The notes beneath the pieces are model-generated. The model was not told the origin of the DNA and did not search any database. It was given only the letters and a program-made list of their open reading frames with translations. A stretch of 64,000 nucleotides of DNA from Allobacillus halotolerans (GTDB lineage: Bacteria > Bacillota > Bacilli > Bacillales > Alkalibacillaceae). The stretch's first letter is position 1; the number at the start of each line of letters is the position of its first letter. Of this stretch, positions 28,906-37,153 are shown piece after piece. The DNA lies in contig NZ_JAHLZF010000006.1 in the NCBI RefSeq assembly GCF_018967645.1, forward strand, positions 62,001 to 126,000, read 5' to 3'. The translations under genes were made by a program, and so were the position numbers.

Positions 28906-29772
28906 ATGAATCGGAGAACATTTCTGAAACGTTCGTTAATAGGGACAATTGGTTTAGTCGGAGCAGGTTACGGTGGTTATTACTATGCGCACGAAATTGA
29001 GCCTCGTTGGGTAAATATTGTTCGAAATGACATAAAATCAGAACGGATACCTGAGTCTTTTGAAGGGTTTAAAATGTTACAGTTAACGGATACTCATATC
29101 GGGTTTAATTATGGATTGAAGGAACTCGATGATTTGATTCAAACAATCGGAGAATTGGACCCAGATCTTATCTTATTCACCGGTGATCTTATCGATGATC
29201 CATCGACAATCTCCAACCAACAGTACGCAAAGGTCATTGATAAACTAAGTGAAATACAAGCACGTCATGGAAAGTACTGGATATACGGAAACCATGATCA
29301 TGGCGGATATGGAACTGAAAAGATTGCTCAAGTGATGTCCTCTGCAGGTTTTCAACTGTTAAAAAACGAGACGACGAAAATTCAAAAAGATGGGGATTAC
29401 TTCAATCTCTCTGGATTGGACGATATTTTACTTGGCAATCCAGAGATTACCCAATTAATTGATCAATCAGAACAAGATCGATTCAATATTCTTCTTTCAC
29501 ATGAACCAGATTTTGCGGACACGACGAAAAACTTTCCGTTTGATGTGCAACTATCTGGTCATAGTCATGGCGGTCAAATTCAGTTACCGATCATCGGTTA
29601 TATTATTACACCTATTTTAGGTGAGAAGTATGTAGAAGGAAGCTTTACGCTTGGCGAAAGGCCTTTACAGCTATTTGTCTCAAAAGGCCTTGGAACAACC
29701 CGTCTTCCATTTCGGTTTTTATGTCGTCCAGAGATCAATCTATATACACTAAGAAAAGATGATTCAAAGTAA
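28906..29772 (+). CDS. ykuE: Tat-exported metallophosphoesterase YkuE
   Basis: A 288-residue calcineurin-like phosphoesterase with an N-terminal twin-arginine signal (NRRTFLKRS then a Gly-rich hydrophobic stretch), so it is exported folded. Metal motifs in order: DTHIG, GDLIDD, GNHDH and GHSHGGQ. B. subtilis YkuE is carried by the TatAyCy pathway to the cell wall; its substrate is not established. The ATG at 28906 has AAAGGTG about 9 bases upstream. It is divergent from fadH as in related genomes. Confidence 0.92.
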   Translation: MNRRTFLKRSLIGTIGLVGAGYGGYYYAHEIEPRWVNIVRNDIKSERIPESFEGFKMLQLTDTHIGFNYGLKELDDLIQTIGELDPDLILFTGDLIDDPSTISNQQYAKVIDKLSEIQARHGKYWIYGNHDHGGYGTEKIAQVMSSAGFQLLKNETTKIQKDGDYFNLSGLDDILLGNPEITQLIDQSEQDRFNILLSHEPDFADTTKNFPFDVQLSGHSHGGQIQLPIIGYIITPILGEKYVEGSFTLGERPLQLFVSKGLGTTRLPFRFLCRPEINLYTLRKDDSK

Positions 29773-29878
29773 AACTTCTCACTTCTAAGATTTGTTGAAA
29801 TTTCTTCATGTTTTCGTTCGTTAGCATTCAAGTTAAGGTGTTAAAATGATAGTAAATATAGTACTGGAGTGGCAGGTT

Positions 29879-30481
29879 ATGAATCTGAAAAAAATAATGA
29901 TTGGATTGCTCGTTATTCTTTCGGTTACGTTTCTTTCAGCGTGTGGAGAAGACGAGTCAGGGAAATATACACCAGACCCTCAACTTGAAACGGAAGTAGA
30001 GAACTTTGAGTATACAAACCAAGATGGAGAGACTGTCAGCCTTGAAGACCTTAAAGGCAATTACTGGGTGGGCACCTTTATCTTCACCAACTGTGAAACG
30101 GTTTGTCCACCAATGACTGCAAACATGTCAAAAGTACAGTCCGAAGCGAAAGAAAAGGATATTGATTTACGATTTGTATCATTTTCCGTGGACCCAGTAA
30201 ACGATGATCCAAAAGATTTAAAAGAGTATGGAAATAATTTTAATGCAGACTTTACGAATTGGGATTTTCTAACTGGGTATAACCAAAAAGAAATCGAAAG
30301 CTTTGCGGCAAATTCATTTAAAACGCTTGTTTCTAAAGTCGACGGTTATGATCAAGTAAACCATGGAATATCTTTTTTCCTCGTTTCTCCTGAAGGTACC
30401 GTTCTGAATATGTTTTCTGGTACTGACCAAGAAGAATACGGGCAGATTCTAGATTACGTGGAATATTATAAGAAAGATTAA
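29879..30481 (+). CDS. Sco1/SenC-family copper chaperone lipoprotein
   Basis: A 200-residue membrane-anchored thioredoxin-fold protein. Lipobox LSAC with Cys22; copper ligands Cys72 and Cys76 in NCETVCPP and His162 in VNHGISFF. Sco proteins (Bacillus YpmQ) deliver copper to the CuA centre of cytochrome c oxidase. The ATG at 29879 follows GGAGTGGCAGG; the frame opens earlier, but residues before MNLKKIMIG do not form a signal. It lies downstream of ykuE on the same strand with about 100 bp between. Confidence 0.92.
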   Translation: MNLKKIMIGLLVILSVTFLSACGEDESGKYTPDPQLETEVENFEYTNQDGETVSLEDLKGNYWVGTFIFTNCETVCPPMTANMSKVQSEAKEKDIDLRFVSFSVDPVNDDPKDLKEYGNNFNADFTNWDFLTGYNQKEIESFAANSFKTLVSKVDGYDQVNHGISFFLVSPEGTVLNMFSGTDQEEYGQILDYVEYYKKD

Positions 30482-30509
30482 AAACGAGCTCATCAATAGC
30501 TCGTTTTTT
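30481..30509. terminator. Terminator of the sco gene
   Basis: AAAACGAGCT pairs with AGCTCGTTTT, 7-base loop, then extra T residues on the plus strand. It starts at the sco stop and also faces the convergent membrane-protein gene. Confidence 0.85.
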
Positions 30510-30516
30510 CTTCACC

Positions 30517-30861
30517 TTATATATTGTTCTTGTTTTTCTTCATCTGTGATAAACTCTTAACAGTAATCGCAGCAATCAATAAAAGTCCGAATAACATTAA
30601 TGCAATGAGTACATTGAGAAGAAATTGATACCTTTCATTCGTATCTGTCAGTTGATGGGATAGAAAGCTGAAATCGCTAAACACCCAGAATAACAACAGG
30701 ATGGTTGTAAACATAAAACTCAATGTCCTGGTTCCATATCGCATTAAACAAAAACGGACGAATCGATTGACTCCTAGATAGCTAATTGCTGAAATTAATA
30801 TTAACAAGAACACAGCAAGATAATCTTCTGTAATGATTTGATACATCTCTTTGAAAATCAT
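30517..30861 (-). CDS. Uncharacterised three-helix membrane protein
   Basis: A 114-residue protein with hydrophobic helices at about residues 14-32, 44-64 and 84-104, a basic loop (RFVRFCLMRYGTRT) and a Lys/Asn-rich tail. It starts MIFKEMYQIITEDYLAVFLL from the ATG at 30861. I do not recognise a family. It is divergent from patA and convergent with the sco gene, sharing that terminator. The hydrophobicity pattern and codon use look genuine. Confidence 0.65.
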   Translation of the reverse strand: MIFKEMYQIITEDYLAVFLLILISAISYLGVNRFVRFCLMRYGTRTLSFMFTTILLLFWVFSDFSFLSHQLTDTNERYQFLLNVLIALMLFGLLLIAAITVKSLSQMKKNKNNI

Positions 30862-30937
30862 TTTCTCACCCCATCACCCATTATGGGCAATGACATGACA
30901 ATTCAATCAAGAATATTTGTAAAGGTAGGAATAATCA

Positions 30938-32086
30938 ATGGAGCATTTATTGAATGATACCGTAAGAGGACTTGAAATCTCTGGAATTCGTAAGTTTTTC
31001 AATTTAGTTGGTGACCAAAAAGACATTTTATCTTTAACAATTGGGCAACCCGATTTTCAGACTCCAGCTCATATCAAAGAGGCAGCCAAACAAGCCTTAG
31101 ACCAAAATCATACGCAATATACACCAAACGCAGGTTTGTTGGATTTGCGGAAAGCAATTAGCGATTTTGTCCAATCAAACTACCAATTATCTTATCGACC
31201 TGAAGATGAAGTGATTGTTACCGTTGGAGCTTCCCAAGCGATTGATATCACATTACGTTCAATCCTTTCACCTGGAGATGAAGTCATTTTACCAGGACCG
31301 GTTTATCCAGGCTACGAACCACTAATTCGCTTGGCTGGAGCAACACCAAAATATATAGACACACGGACAAACGGTTTTAAATTAACGGCTGACCTTTTAA
31401 AAGAAAACCTGACGAGTAAGACCAAATGTATCATCCTTTCTTACCCTTCAAATCCTACAGGCGTTACCTTATCTAAAGAAGAACTCCAAGAAATTGCCGA
31501 TTTGATCAGTGGTAGAGACACTTTTATTTTAGCAGATGAGATTTATAGCGAATTAACTTATGAGCGTAACCATACATCTATTGGGATATTTGAACAGGTT
31601 CGAAAGCAGACACTGATTGTACAAGGGTTATCCAAATCTCATTCAATGACAGGATTTCGGATCGGTTATTTGCTTGCACCGAAAGAAATCCAACAGCATG
31701 TTCTGAAGGTGCATCAATATAATGTGTCATGCCCAACATCCATCAGTCAATACGCCGCACTGGAAGCCTTAACAGAAGGGAAATCAGACCCGGTCGTGAT
31801 GAAAAATGCTTATAAAGAAAGACGTAACTATGTACTGAAGCGACTTGAACAAATGAACATGGAAGCGGTCGCTCCAGACGGGGCTTTCTATGTGTTTGTC
31901 AAAATTCCTACAAATGAAAAGAGTTTTGAATTTGCCATGAGACTGGTCAACGAAGCTAAGTTAGCTTTTGTTCCAGGGGATGCATTCTCAAAGTTTGGAG
32001 AGGGTTATCTTAGGCTTTCATACGCTTATGAAATGAGCGTATTGGAAGAAGGGTTAAATCGTCTTGAGCAATTCTTAAATCAATAA
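30938..32086 (+). CDS. patA: N-acetyl-LL-diaminopimelate aminotransferase PatA
   Basis: A 382-residue fold-type I PLP aminotransferase. Asn172 in SNPTG, Asp200 and Tyr203 in LADEIYSEL, and the Schiff-base Lys233 in QGLSKSHSMTGFR are all in place. The N-terminus MEHLLNDTVRGLEISGIRKF is very close to B. subtilis PatA (DapX). With dapH and dapL in this window it supplies the missing middle step of the acetylase diaminopimelate pathway. The ATG at 30938 has AAAGGTAGG 11 bases upstream. It converges with the Spo0E-like gene, only 3 bases apart. Confidence 0.92.
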   Translation: MEHLLNDTVRGLEISGIRKFFNLVGDQKDILSLTIGQPDFQTPAHIKEAAKQALDQNHTQYTPNAGLLDLRKAISDFVQSNYQLSYRPEDEVIVTVGASQAIDITLRSILSPGDEVILPGPVYPGYEPLIRLAGATPKYIDTRTNGFKLTADLLKENLTSKTKCIILSYPSNPTGVTLSKEELQEIADLISGRDTFILADEIYSELTYERNHTSIGIFEQVRKQTLIVQGLSKSHSMTGFRIGYLLAPKEIQQHVLKVHQYNVSCPTSISQYAALEALTEGKSDPVVMKNAYKERRNYVLKRLEQMNMEAVAPDGAFYVFVKIPTNEKSFEFAMRLVNEAKLAFVPGDAFSKFGEGYLRLSYAYEMSVLEEGLNRLEQFLNQ

Positions 32087-32089
32087 GCA

Positions 32090-32260
32090 TCATTTCTGCA
32101 TTTTTTGTTGAAGTTCAATATGTTCATTAATCAATCGATCAAGCTCTTGGGAAGCTTCAATGGACTCATCACTAAGTCTTCCTTTCTCTGTTGCTTGCTC
32201 GACCATTTTCTCCCGAAGTATTTCAATTTCTTTTTCAAGCTGGCTAAGTTTATTTTTCAT
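32090..32260 (-). CDS. Spo0E-like aspartyl-phosphate phosphatase
   Basis: A 56-residue helical hairpin protein starting MKNKLSQLEKEIEILREKMV. It carries the Spo0E-family signature S-x3-D as SQELDRLIN (Ser37, Asp41) in the second helix. Such proteins dephosphorylate Spo0A-P and hold back sporulation. GGTGG lies 9 bases before the ATG. It overlaps no other gene and ends 3 bases from the convergent patA stop. The hairpin at 32307-32338 lies in its leader. Confidence 0.85.
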   Translation of the reverse strand: MKNKLSQLEKEIEILREKMVEQATEKGRLSDESIEASQELDRLINEHIELQQKMQK

Positions 32261-32306
32261 TTATTTCAAACCACCATTCTAAGGTATTCTTTTCTATAAA
32301 TCATTT

Positions 32307-32338
32307 AAGGATTTCGAGCAGCTGCGCTCGTTATCCTT
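32307..32338. promoter_or_regulatory. Hairpin upstream of the Spo0E-like gene
   Basis: AAGGAT / ATCCTT and CGAGC / GCTCG form a stem with symmetric TT/TT internal loop and a 6-base loop. It may be a patA terminator or leader structure of the Spo0E-like gene; no U-run decides. Confidence 0.4.
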
Positions 32339-32348
32339 ATTGCATAAG

Positions 32349-32640
32349 TTATAAAACAGTAATACTATATTATAATAGCGATTGAAAAGGCAACCGATTT
32401 GAACTACTTTTCCCTAAATAATCTGATCAGCAAGATCGATACCTCCCAACACCGAAACGTATGTTCTCATTATACAATTTCGAAGGTCGTATGGGAAGTG
32501 ATATAGCTTCTTGCCAGACAATAGGGGTGCCCGTTTATCCTTTGGCGGAAAGCAGTTCACCTCCACTCTTCGCTTACCTGAGAATGGAGTCCTTCAGTCT
32601 GAATCGATAAAGAATATAAATTAATTATACCCTTTCATTT
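32349..32640 (+). ncRNA. Candidate structured RNA or unexplained non-coding stretch
   Basis: About 560 bp between the Spo0E-like gene and the signal peptidase gene have no convincing ORF. A plus-strand promoter is plausible: TTATAA at 32349 and TATAAT at 32371, 16 bases apart. Downstream, the predicted 5' end (CGATT, AAGG near 32380-32390) can pair with CCTTCAG and AATCG near 32591-32605, enclosing a hairpin CTCCA/TGGAG (32561-32589). The sequence is more GC-rich in the 32500-32600 part. I could not match any known riboswitch or small RNA; this is a pairing-based guess. Confidence 0.3.
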
Positions 32641-32837
32641 TATAGATAAACTAAGTCAAACTATTTTTTGTAGCCATTTAACATGCATTTGAGCATACGT
32701 TTAAGAAACGGGTAACAGGGAAAATAAAAAACGATGATTAAAGAAGTTGCCACATAATTGTGGTAAACTAATCAGTATACAATGATTAAAATGAACTTCC
32801 TTATATAGAAGGATCAGCACGGAAAGGAAGAACCAAA

Positions 32838-33347
32838 TTGAAAAAAGAATTATGGGAATGGGGTAAAGCAATTGTTATTGCTTTGATTATTGCTTTTTTC
32901 CTTCGAACATTTGTGTTTGCGACATCAATTGTTGAAGGCGCAAGTATGGATCCAACCCTAGAAGATGGAGAGAGGGTTATTTTCAATAAAATTGTTTACT
33001 TTGTCAATGAACCAGACCGTGGCGAAATTGTCATTATCTCTCGTGAAACTAAAAATTATGTTAAACGTATTATTGGTAAACCAAATGACATTATCGAGTA
33101 TAAAAACAATACGCTTTTTATAAATGGCGAAGCTTACGAAGAAGATTATCTCACCGAAGCATTACGACATGAGACGGATGCATTTGGGCCTGTAGAAGTT
33201 CCTGAAGGAAAATACTTTGTTATGGGAGACAATCGACCGATCAGTAAAGATAGCCGAAACGGATTAGGCTTAATTGATGAAGATGATATTATCGGTCGTT
33301 CTGAATTTATTATCTTCCCGTTTGACCATATTTCAATGACACGATAA
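32838..33347 (+). CDS. Type I signal peptidase
   Basis: A 169-residue S26-family leader peptidase of the Gram-positive type. One N-terminal membrane helix (about 9-27) is followed by an extracytoplasmic catalytic domain: nucleophile Ser36 in GASMDPTL, general base Lys76 in NYVKRIIG, and the box E GDNRPISKDSR. It cleaves Sec and Tat signal peptides after export. The start is TTG at 32838 with AAAGGAAG 7 bases upstream. SipS-like by size; it stands alone with its own terminator. Confidence 0.93.
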   Translation: MKKELWEWGKAIVIALIIAFFLRTFVFATSIVEGASMDPTLEDGERVIFNKIVYFVNEPDRGEIVIISRETKNYVKRIIGKPNDIIEYKNNTLFINGEAYEEDYLTEALRHETDAFGPVEVPEGKYFVMGDNRPISKDSRNGLGLIDEDDIIGRSEFIIFPFDHISMTR

Positions 33348-33380
33348 GAACTGAAATGTACATCATAAGTGACAGACGAT

Positions 33381-33425
33381 AACCCCAGTTAATGGACAAC
33401 TGTAAACAGTCCACTAACTGGGGTT
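33381..33425 (+). terminator. Terminator of the signal peptidase gene
   Basis: AACCCCAGTTA pairs with TAACTGGGGTT and TGGAC with GTCCA inside it (one mismatch between). About 33 bases after the stop. Confidence 0.8.
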
Positions 33426-33545
33426 AATTATATCACTCTTGCTATTATCGTAGTTTTACTTATAACTTATTCGGATTACGATACGAATCACTTTCTCAAT
33501 CATTTAAACTTCCCTTTTCAGGGAACATTTTAGTGATCGTTTATC

Positions 33546-33692
33546 TTATCTTTTATACGTGCCAAGATTCAGTGGTAGCTGAAGTAAAGATTCATTTAAT
33601 TCCTTCAATCGATGATCAATTCTGTGTAATAAATAAAACGTTACCAAAATTGGAAAACCAACTTCTGGAATCCAAGTAATCCATTGCTCCAT
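33546..33692 (-). CDS. YvrJ family small protein
   Basis: A 48-residue protein starting MEQWITWIPEVGFPILVTFY. It has one short hydrophobic helix (WIPEVGFPILVTFYLL) followed by a polar RIDHRLKELNESLLQL helix, the standard layout of the YvrJ family. The ATG at 33692 follows GGAGGGAT. It lies downstream of the DUF1659-DUF2922 pair, beyond a terminator, so it could be reached by read-through or have its own promoter. These three families often occur together in Bacillaceae. Function unknown. Confidence 0.8.
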   Translation of the reverse strand: MEQWITWIPEVGFPILVTFYLLHRIDHRLKELNESLLQLPLNLGTYKR

Positions 33693-33772
33693 ACCTATCC
33701 CTCCTTTTTTATCAATCTAGGCCACGATGCTATTGAGTCACACTTAGATTGAAGTGTTGCACTTAATCATTA

Positions 33773-33810
33773 AAAAACGACTGAATAGAGCCGTCCTCTA
33801 TTCAGCCGTC
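33773..33810 (-). terminator. Terminator after the DUF2922 gene
   Basis: CTGAATAGAG pairs with CTCTATTCAG, 5-base loop. On the minus strand it is followed by CGTTTTTT. It separates DUF2922 from yvrJ. Confidence 0.75.
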
Positions 33811-33815
33811 ATCAA

Positions 33816-34031
33816 TTAATCAAGTGAGATTTCTTCAACTGTACGATCGACGACTTGAGCACTATCCATACTGACATATGAGCCGCCACTTGATGTGAAA
33901 ACGTCTTGATCGATAATCACCTGCATAGCTTGTTTAACGGCAATTGGATCTACAGGCTCCTTAGGGTCATCTAGTGAAACTGTTGATAACCGTCCTTCTT
34001 CATTCCGGAACTTTAATTCGATTCGTTTCAT
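33816..34031 (-). CDS. DUF2922 family small protein
   Basis: A 71-residue protein starting MKRIELKFRNEEGRLSTVSL, with the family core DPKEPVDPIAVKQAMQVIID and a C-terminal strand DRTVEEISLD. The frame begins at a GTG (34040) directly against the AAAGGAGG, so the ATG at 34031, 8 bases away, is chosen. Together with the DUF1659 gene just upstream it forms a small two-gene operon found in many Bacillaceae. No function is known. Confidence 0.82.
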   Translation of the reverse strand: MKRIELKFRNEEGRLSTVSLDDPKEPVDPIAVKQAMQVIIDQDVFTSSGGSYVSMDSAQVVDRTVEEISLD

Positions 34032-34064
34032 CCTCGCCACCTCCTTTTTTGTGAACTGCTACTA

Positions 34065-34283
34065 TTAGTTTTGAATATTGTACGTATTGTTTCGAACGAT
34101 TTGGTGAAGTGGATGCGCCTGCAAGTTAGCTAAAGAATTTGCTACAGTATAAAGTGCAGTTGCATCGGCTTCTGTATTCACTTGGTTGAAATTTTTACGC
34201 TTGATTATGATTTTCCCTTCTTGGTCAATCCCCGTTTCAAACATTAACTGGAGTTGTGTATCTAATTTTAATTCGCTCGCCAT
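34065..34283 (-). CDS. DUF1659 family small protein
   Basis: A 72-residue protein starting MASELKLDTQLQLMFETGID, containing GKIIIKRKNFNQVNTEADA and a C-terminal amphipathic helix. This is the DUF1659 layout. The ATG at 34283 has AAAGGAGGG 9 bases upstream. It precedes the DUF2922 gene by 33 bases on the same strand. Uncharacterised; the strand-rich look of both partners suggests a small beta-sheet protein pair, which is only an impression. Confidence 0.82.
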   Translation of the reverse strand: MASELKLDTQLQLMFETGIDQEGKIIIKRKNFNQVNTEADATALYTVANSLANLQAHPLHQIVRNNTYNIQN

Positions 34284-34327
34284 GTGTCTGCTCCCTCCTT
34301 TCAACTATATAATCGCCAAGAACATAA

Positions 34328-34363
34328 AAAAAGTGTGAAATGTATTGAAACATTTCACACTTT
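34328..34363. terminator. Terminator of the 27-residue peptide gene
   Basis: AAAGTGTGAAATG pairs with CATTTCACACTTT around an 8- to 10-base loop. The minus strand then reads a long T-run. It sits between the peptide gene and DUF1659. Confidence 0.8.
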
Positions 34364-34404
34364 CTTTACGTCTAATGATAAGGGAACAGTTCTTTAAGTG
34401 AAGA

Positions 34405-34488
34405 TTATTGGTTTGCATTGTCGAATATACAGTAACCAATAAACGTAACAAGAACAGCCATCATGATAATACCTAATACAACATCCAC
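34405..34488 (-). CDS. 27-residue single-helix membrane peptide
   Basis: From a GTG at 34488 the minus strand encodes a 27-residue peptide beginning (M)DVVLGIIMMAVLVTFIGYC and ending IFDNANQ: one membrane helix with a short polar tail. AGGAGGTG lies about 9 bases upstream and a terminator follows, so a real gene is likely. A TATAAT occurs about 50 bases upstream on the same strand. No family was recognised. Peptides of this size are often sporulation- or stress-related in Bacillus, but that is only inference. Confidence 0.55.
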   Translation of the reverse strand: MDVVLGIIMMAVLVTFIGYCIFDNANQ

Positions 34489-34678
34489 TTCTGTTGCACC
34501 TCCTAAGGTTGCTACTATCAAATCTATACATATTATATCATAACAAATAACATATCTTTTATGGAAATGTTCACAGAAAAAATTTAACAAATAGCCACGA
34601 ACTTCACCAATTATTCACGAGAAACTATGCTAAAATGGATTTAATAGATCAAATGAAAGGCGAGCGACAGGTGATTGA

Positions 34679-35833
34679 ATGAAATATTGTACACAATGCG
34701 GCACACAAACCGAAAAAGATGAACGATTCTGTCTCGTCTGTGGCGCTGAGATTCCTGATGTAAAGGAACGAATACGGAAAGAAGATGGGTTTAACCGTTG
34801 GTGGTTATTACCGATCATTACGTTATCCGTTATTTTGGCTGGCGGTATCATTATTCATTTTTATTTGGAGAATCAAAATAGCGAAACCATAGAAGCTTAC
34901 CAAACAGGTATCCAGCATGCAGAAGAAGGTCATTATTCTCAAGCATTAGAAGCGTTTGAAAAAGCTGGGTCTTTAAAGACAAATTTTCAAGCGGCTAAAA
35001 CTGCTAAGGAATTTATGAAGGTTGCGCTTAAAGTGGAATCAAAAATCCAATCCATCGACGAGTTGATCGGGGATCAAGCATTTCAAGAGGGACTGCAACT
35101 AGCACAAGAAGCAGAGGATCAATTGAAACCCTATAAAGGTGAAGTGACTCAACGATTATTAGACCGGATTATTTCTAAACGAAATGAAGTTCAAGTCGCA
35201 CAAATTAAACAACAATTTAGCGAAAACCCAACAATTGATGAATTAAAAATATTGTTATGGCAAATTCATTCCATTAAGGCAGATAAATCAGAAGAATTAG
35301 TCCAATCGATGGAAGACCGGTTTATTAATGATACATTTTCCCGAGCAAGTGAAAACCTCCAAGACAACCAATTCACAACTGCCCTTAACATTGTGGAAGA
35401 AGGTTTAAGGTATATCCCTGAAAGTGAACGTTTAAAAAACTTAAAATCGACGATTGAAAAACAAAAAGTCGCGTTTGAAACAGAGCAACAAAAACGTATT
35501 GAACAAGCCCTAAGTCAATATGAATTGGAACAAGACCAGAACAAAAACAATGCCGTAGAAATTGTCAAAGTAGAAGCGAAGCCAGATGAATATGGTGATA
35601 TCGTCGTCAAAGGAGAAATCAAGAGCGTGGCGACTGTACCCATCCAATCGGTTACGGTGAATTATTCGTTGTACGATGAAAACGATGAATTGTTGACTGA
35701 AAATGAAACATTCTTATATCCAGAAACACTCTATCCGAATGAGACGGGTAAATTTGAATACATCCACTATGAGATGCCTGATAAAGTATCCATTGAAATT
35801 AACCAAGTTTCATGGTTCCTGGATGAAGAATAA
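34679..35833 (+). CDS. Zinc-ribbon membrane protein with extracellular FxLYD-like domain
   Basis: A 384-residue protein. An N-terminal zinc ribbon (CTQC at residues 4-7 and CLVC at 18-21) is followed by a basic stretch and one membrane helix (about 42-62). Outside lies a long helical, Gln/Glu-rich region (65-285, tetratricopeptide-like) and a C-terminal beta domain (about 290-380, including VNYSLYDENDELLTE) of the FxLYD type. The plan resembles envelope proteins such as TcaA. The ATG at 34679 follows AGGTGATTGA. It is 12 bases before the protease gene, so the two form an operon. Role unknown; envelope sensing is inferred. Confidence 0.7.
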   Translation: MKYCTQCGTQTEKDERFCLVCGAEIPDVKERIRKEDGFNRWWLLPIITLSVILAGGIIIHFYLENQNSETIEAYQTGIQHAEEGHYSQALEAFEKAGSLKTNFQAAKTAKEFMKVALKVESKIQSIDELIGDQAFQEGLQLAQEAEDQLKPYKGEVTQRLLDRIISKRNEVQVAQIKQQFSENPTIDELKILLWQIHSIKADKSEELVQSMEDRFINDTFSRASENLQDNQFTTALNIVEEGLRYIPESERLKNLKSTIEKQKVAFETEQQKRIEQALSQYELEQDQNKNNAVEIVKVEAKPDEYGDIVVKGEIKSVATVPIQSVTVNYSLYDENDELLTENETFLYPETLYPNETGKFEYIHYEMPDKVSIEINQVSWFLDEE

Positions 35834-35845
35834 GGAAGTGATCCT

Positions 35846-37054
35846 ATGTACCGAGCCAAAAAAATAATTCTGCCTGTCTTTCTTACAGTCCTCTTACTTG
35901 TCACGGGTCTCTCTCTGTATTACATCTATTATAACCAATGGCAGGAGCAAGCACTTGGTGTCTCTTCTGATTTGGTAGATGTCGTCAACAAAGAGGATCA
36001 AGATTCAGATCAGACAAAGGATCTACAGACTATTATTCACGATGCTGAAAAACACGTCGTACAAGTCGAGACAACCGGCCCTTACGGCCAAAACATTGGT
36101 TCCGGTTTTGTTTACAATGACAAAGGCGATGTGGTGACGAATGCCCATGTCGTCCAAAATGCCTCAGAAGTGTATGTAAAAACCTCTGATGCGCAAAATT
36201 ATGTTGGAGCAATTATCGGAATCGGTGAGCGTGATGATATCGCTTTAATCCGGGTACCCCAATTAGCAAATAACGGCGGCTTGGAGATTAATACCCGATT
36301 AACCCCAAATACGGGTGATAATATCATTGCTATCGGGAGTCCTCATGGATTTCAAAACACTGTCACGATCGGAACGATTTCAGGAAAGAATCGTAGTTTC
36401 ACTGTTGATGGTTCGGATTATGAGTATAATAATTTGTATCAGATTACTGCAGACATATCAACTGGGAATAGCGGAGGTCCATTGATTCATAGAGATACAG
36501 GTACAGTAATCGCCATCAATTCAGCTGCCACGTCTGAAGGTGATATGGGCTTCAGCATTCCGATCTCTCAAGTTTATGATCGTTTGTTGATGTGGTCAGA
36601 TACCGCAAATAACGAAGAGTTAAATTACGATGGCGACCCAAATGGTTTTCTAGATGTAGCAGATGACAAATTATTGACCGATGTTGAATATTTAATTGAT
36701 TATTTTTATGAGACCTTGAATTTACGGGATTACTTTACAGCATATTCATTATTAGGTAGTGAAGAACAAGTCGAATACTCCTATCCAGAATTCCGTGAAC
36801 TATACGTTGTATCCGGTGAGATTAAACGCTCAGATACTGAAATAGAAATTAATAAGGAAAAGAACGCTTCAGTGACTGTTCTATCCGATCACCAAATCTT
36901 GCAAAACGAAGAAGTTCAAGAGACACATCATTATCGTACAAACTTTACCATCGGATATGAAAACGACCAACTAAAGATTCTCAATTTGCAAAGAGAACTG
37001 TTATCGAAAACAGAGCATAGCGAAGAAGAAGAAGATCAATCAACAGATGAATAA
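35846..37054 (+). CDS. Membrane-anchored trypsin-like serine protease
   Basis: A 402-residue protein with an N-terminal membrane anchor (about 8-28) and an HtrA/trypsin-type protease domain (60-250) showing the triad His101 (TNAHVV), Asp131 (RDDIAL) and Ser209 (TGNSGGPL). There is no PDZ domain; residues 275-390 form a different C-terminal domain with an NTF2-like look (YFYETLNLRDYFTAYSLLGS), ending in an acidic tail. The protease domain faces outside the cell. Immediately downstream of the zinc-ribbon protein with its own GGAAGTGATCCT site. A surface quality-control or processing role fits, but no substrate is evident. Confidence 0.85.
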   Translation: MYRAKKIILPVFLTVLLLVTGLSLYYIYYNQWQEQALGVSSDLVDVVNKEDQDSDQTKDLQTIIHDAEKHVVQVETTGPYGQNIGSGFVYNDKGDVVTNAHVVQNASEVYVKTSDAQNYVGAIIGIGERDDIALIRVPQLANNGGLEINTRLTPNTGDNIIAIGSPHGFQNTVTIGTISGKNRSFTVDGSDYEYNNLYQITADISTGNSGGPLIHRDTGTVIAINSAATSEGDMGFSIPISQVYDRLLMWSDTANNEELNYDGDPNGFLDVADDKLLTDVEYLIDYFYETLNLRDYFTAYSLLGSEEQVEYSYPEFRELYVVSGEIKRSDTEIEINKEKNASVTVLSDHQILQNEEVQETHHYRTNFTIGYENDQLKILNLQRELLSKTEHSEEEEDQSTDE

Positions 37055-37153
37055 TATTTTAAAAAAATTATTAAAACTAGGTCATTGTCCCTTCCCAGTC
37101 ATTCAATCGAGACATAGGAATATAGTACATGAATAACTTGGAGGTGAAATGAT

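Noticed and set aside
32440-32620. Glycine riboswitch or 6S RNA on the minus strand (TTCTCAGGTAAG and CCGCCAAAGG motifs)
   Set aside because: Only short matches to the glycine-riboswitch core, wrong order and spacing, and no glycine gene downstream; 6S ends are not convincing.
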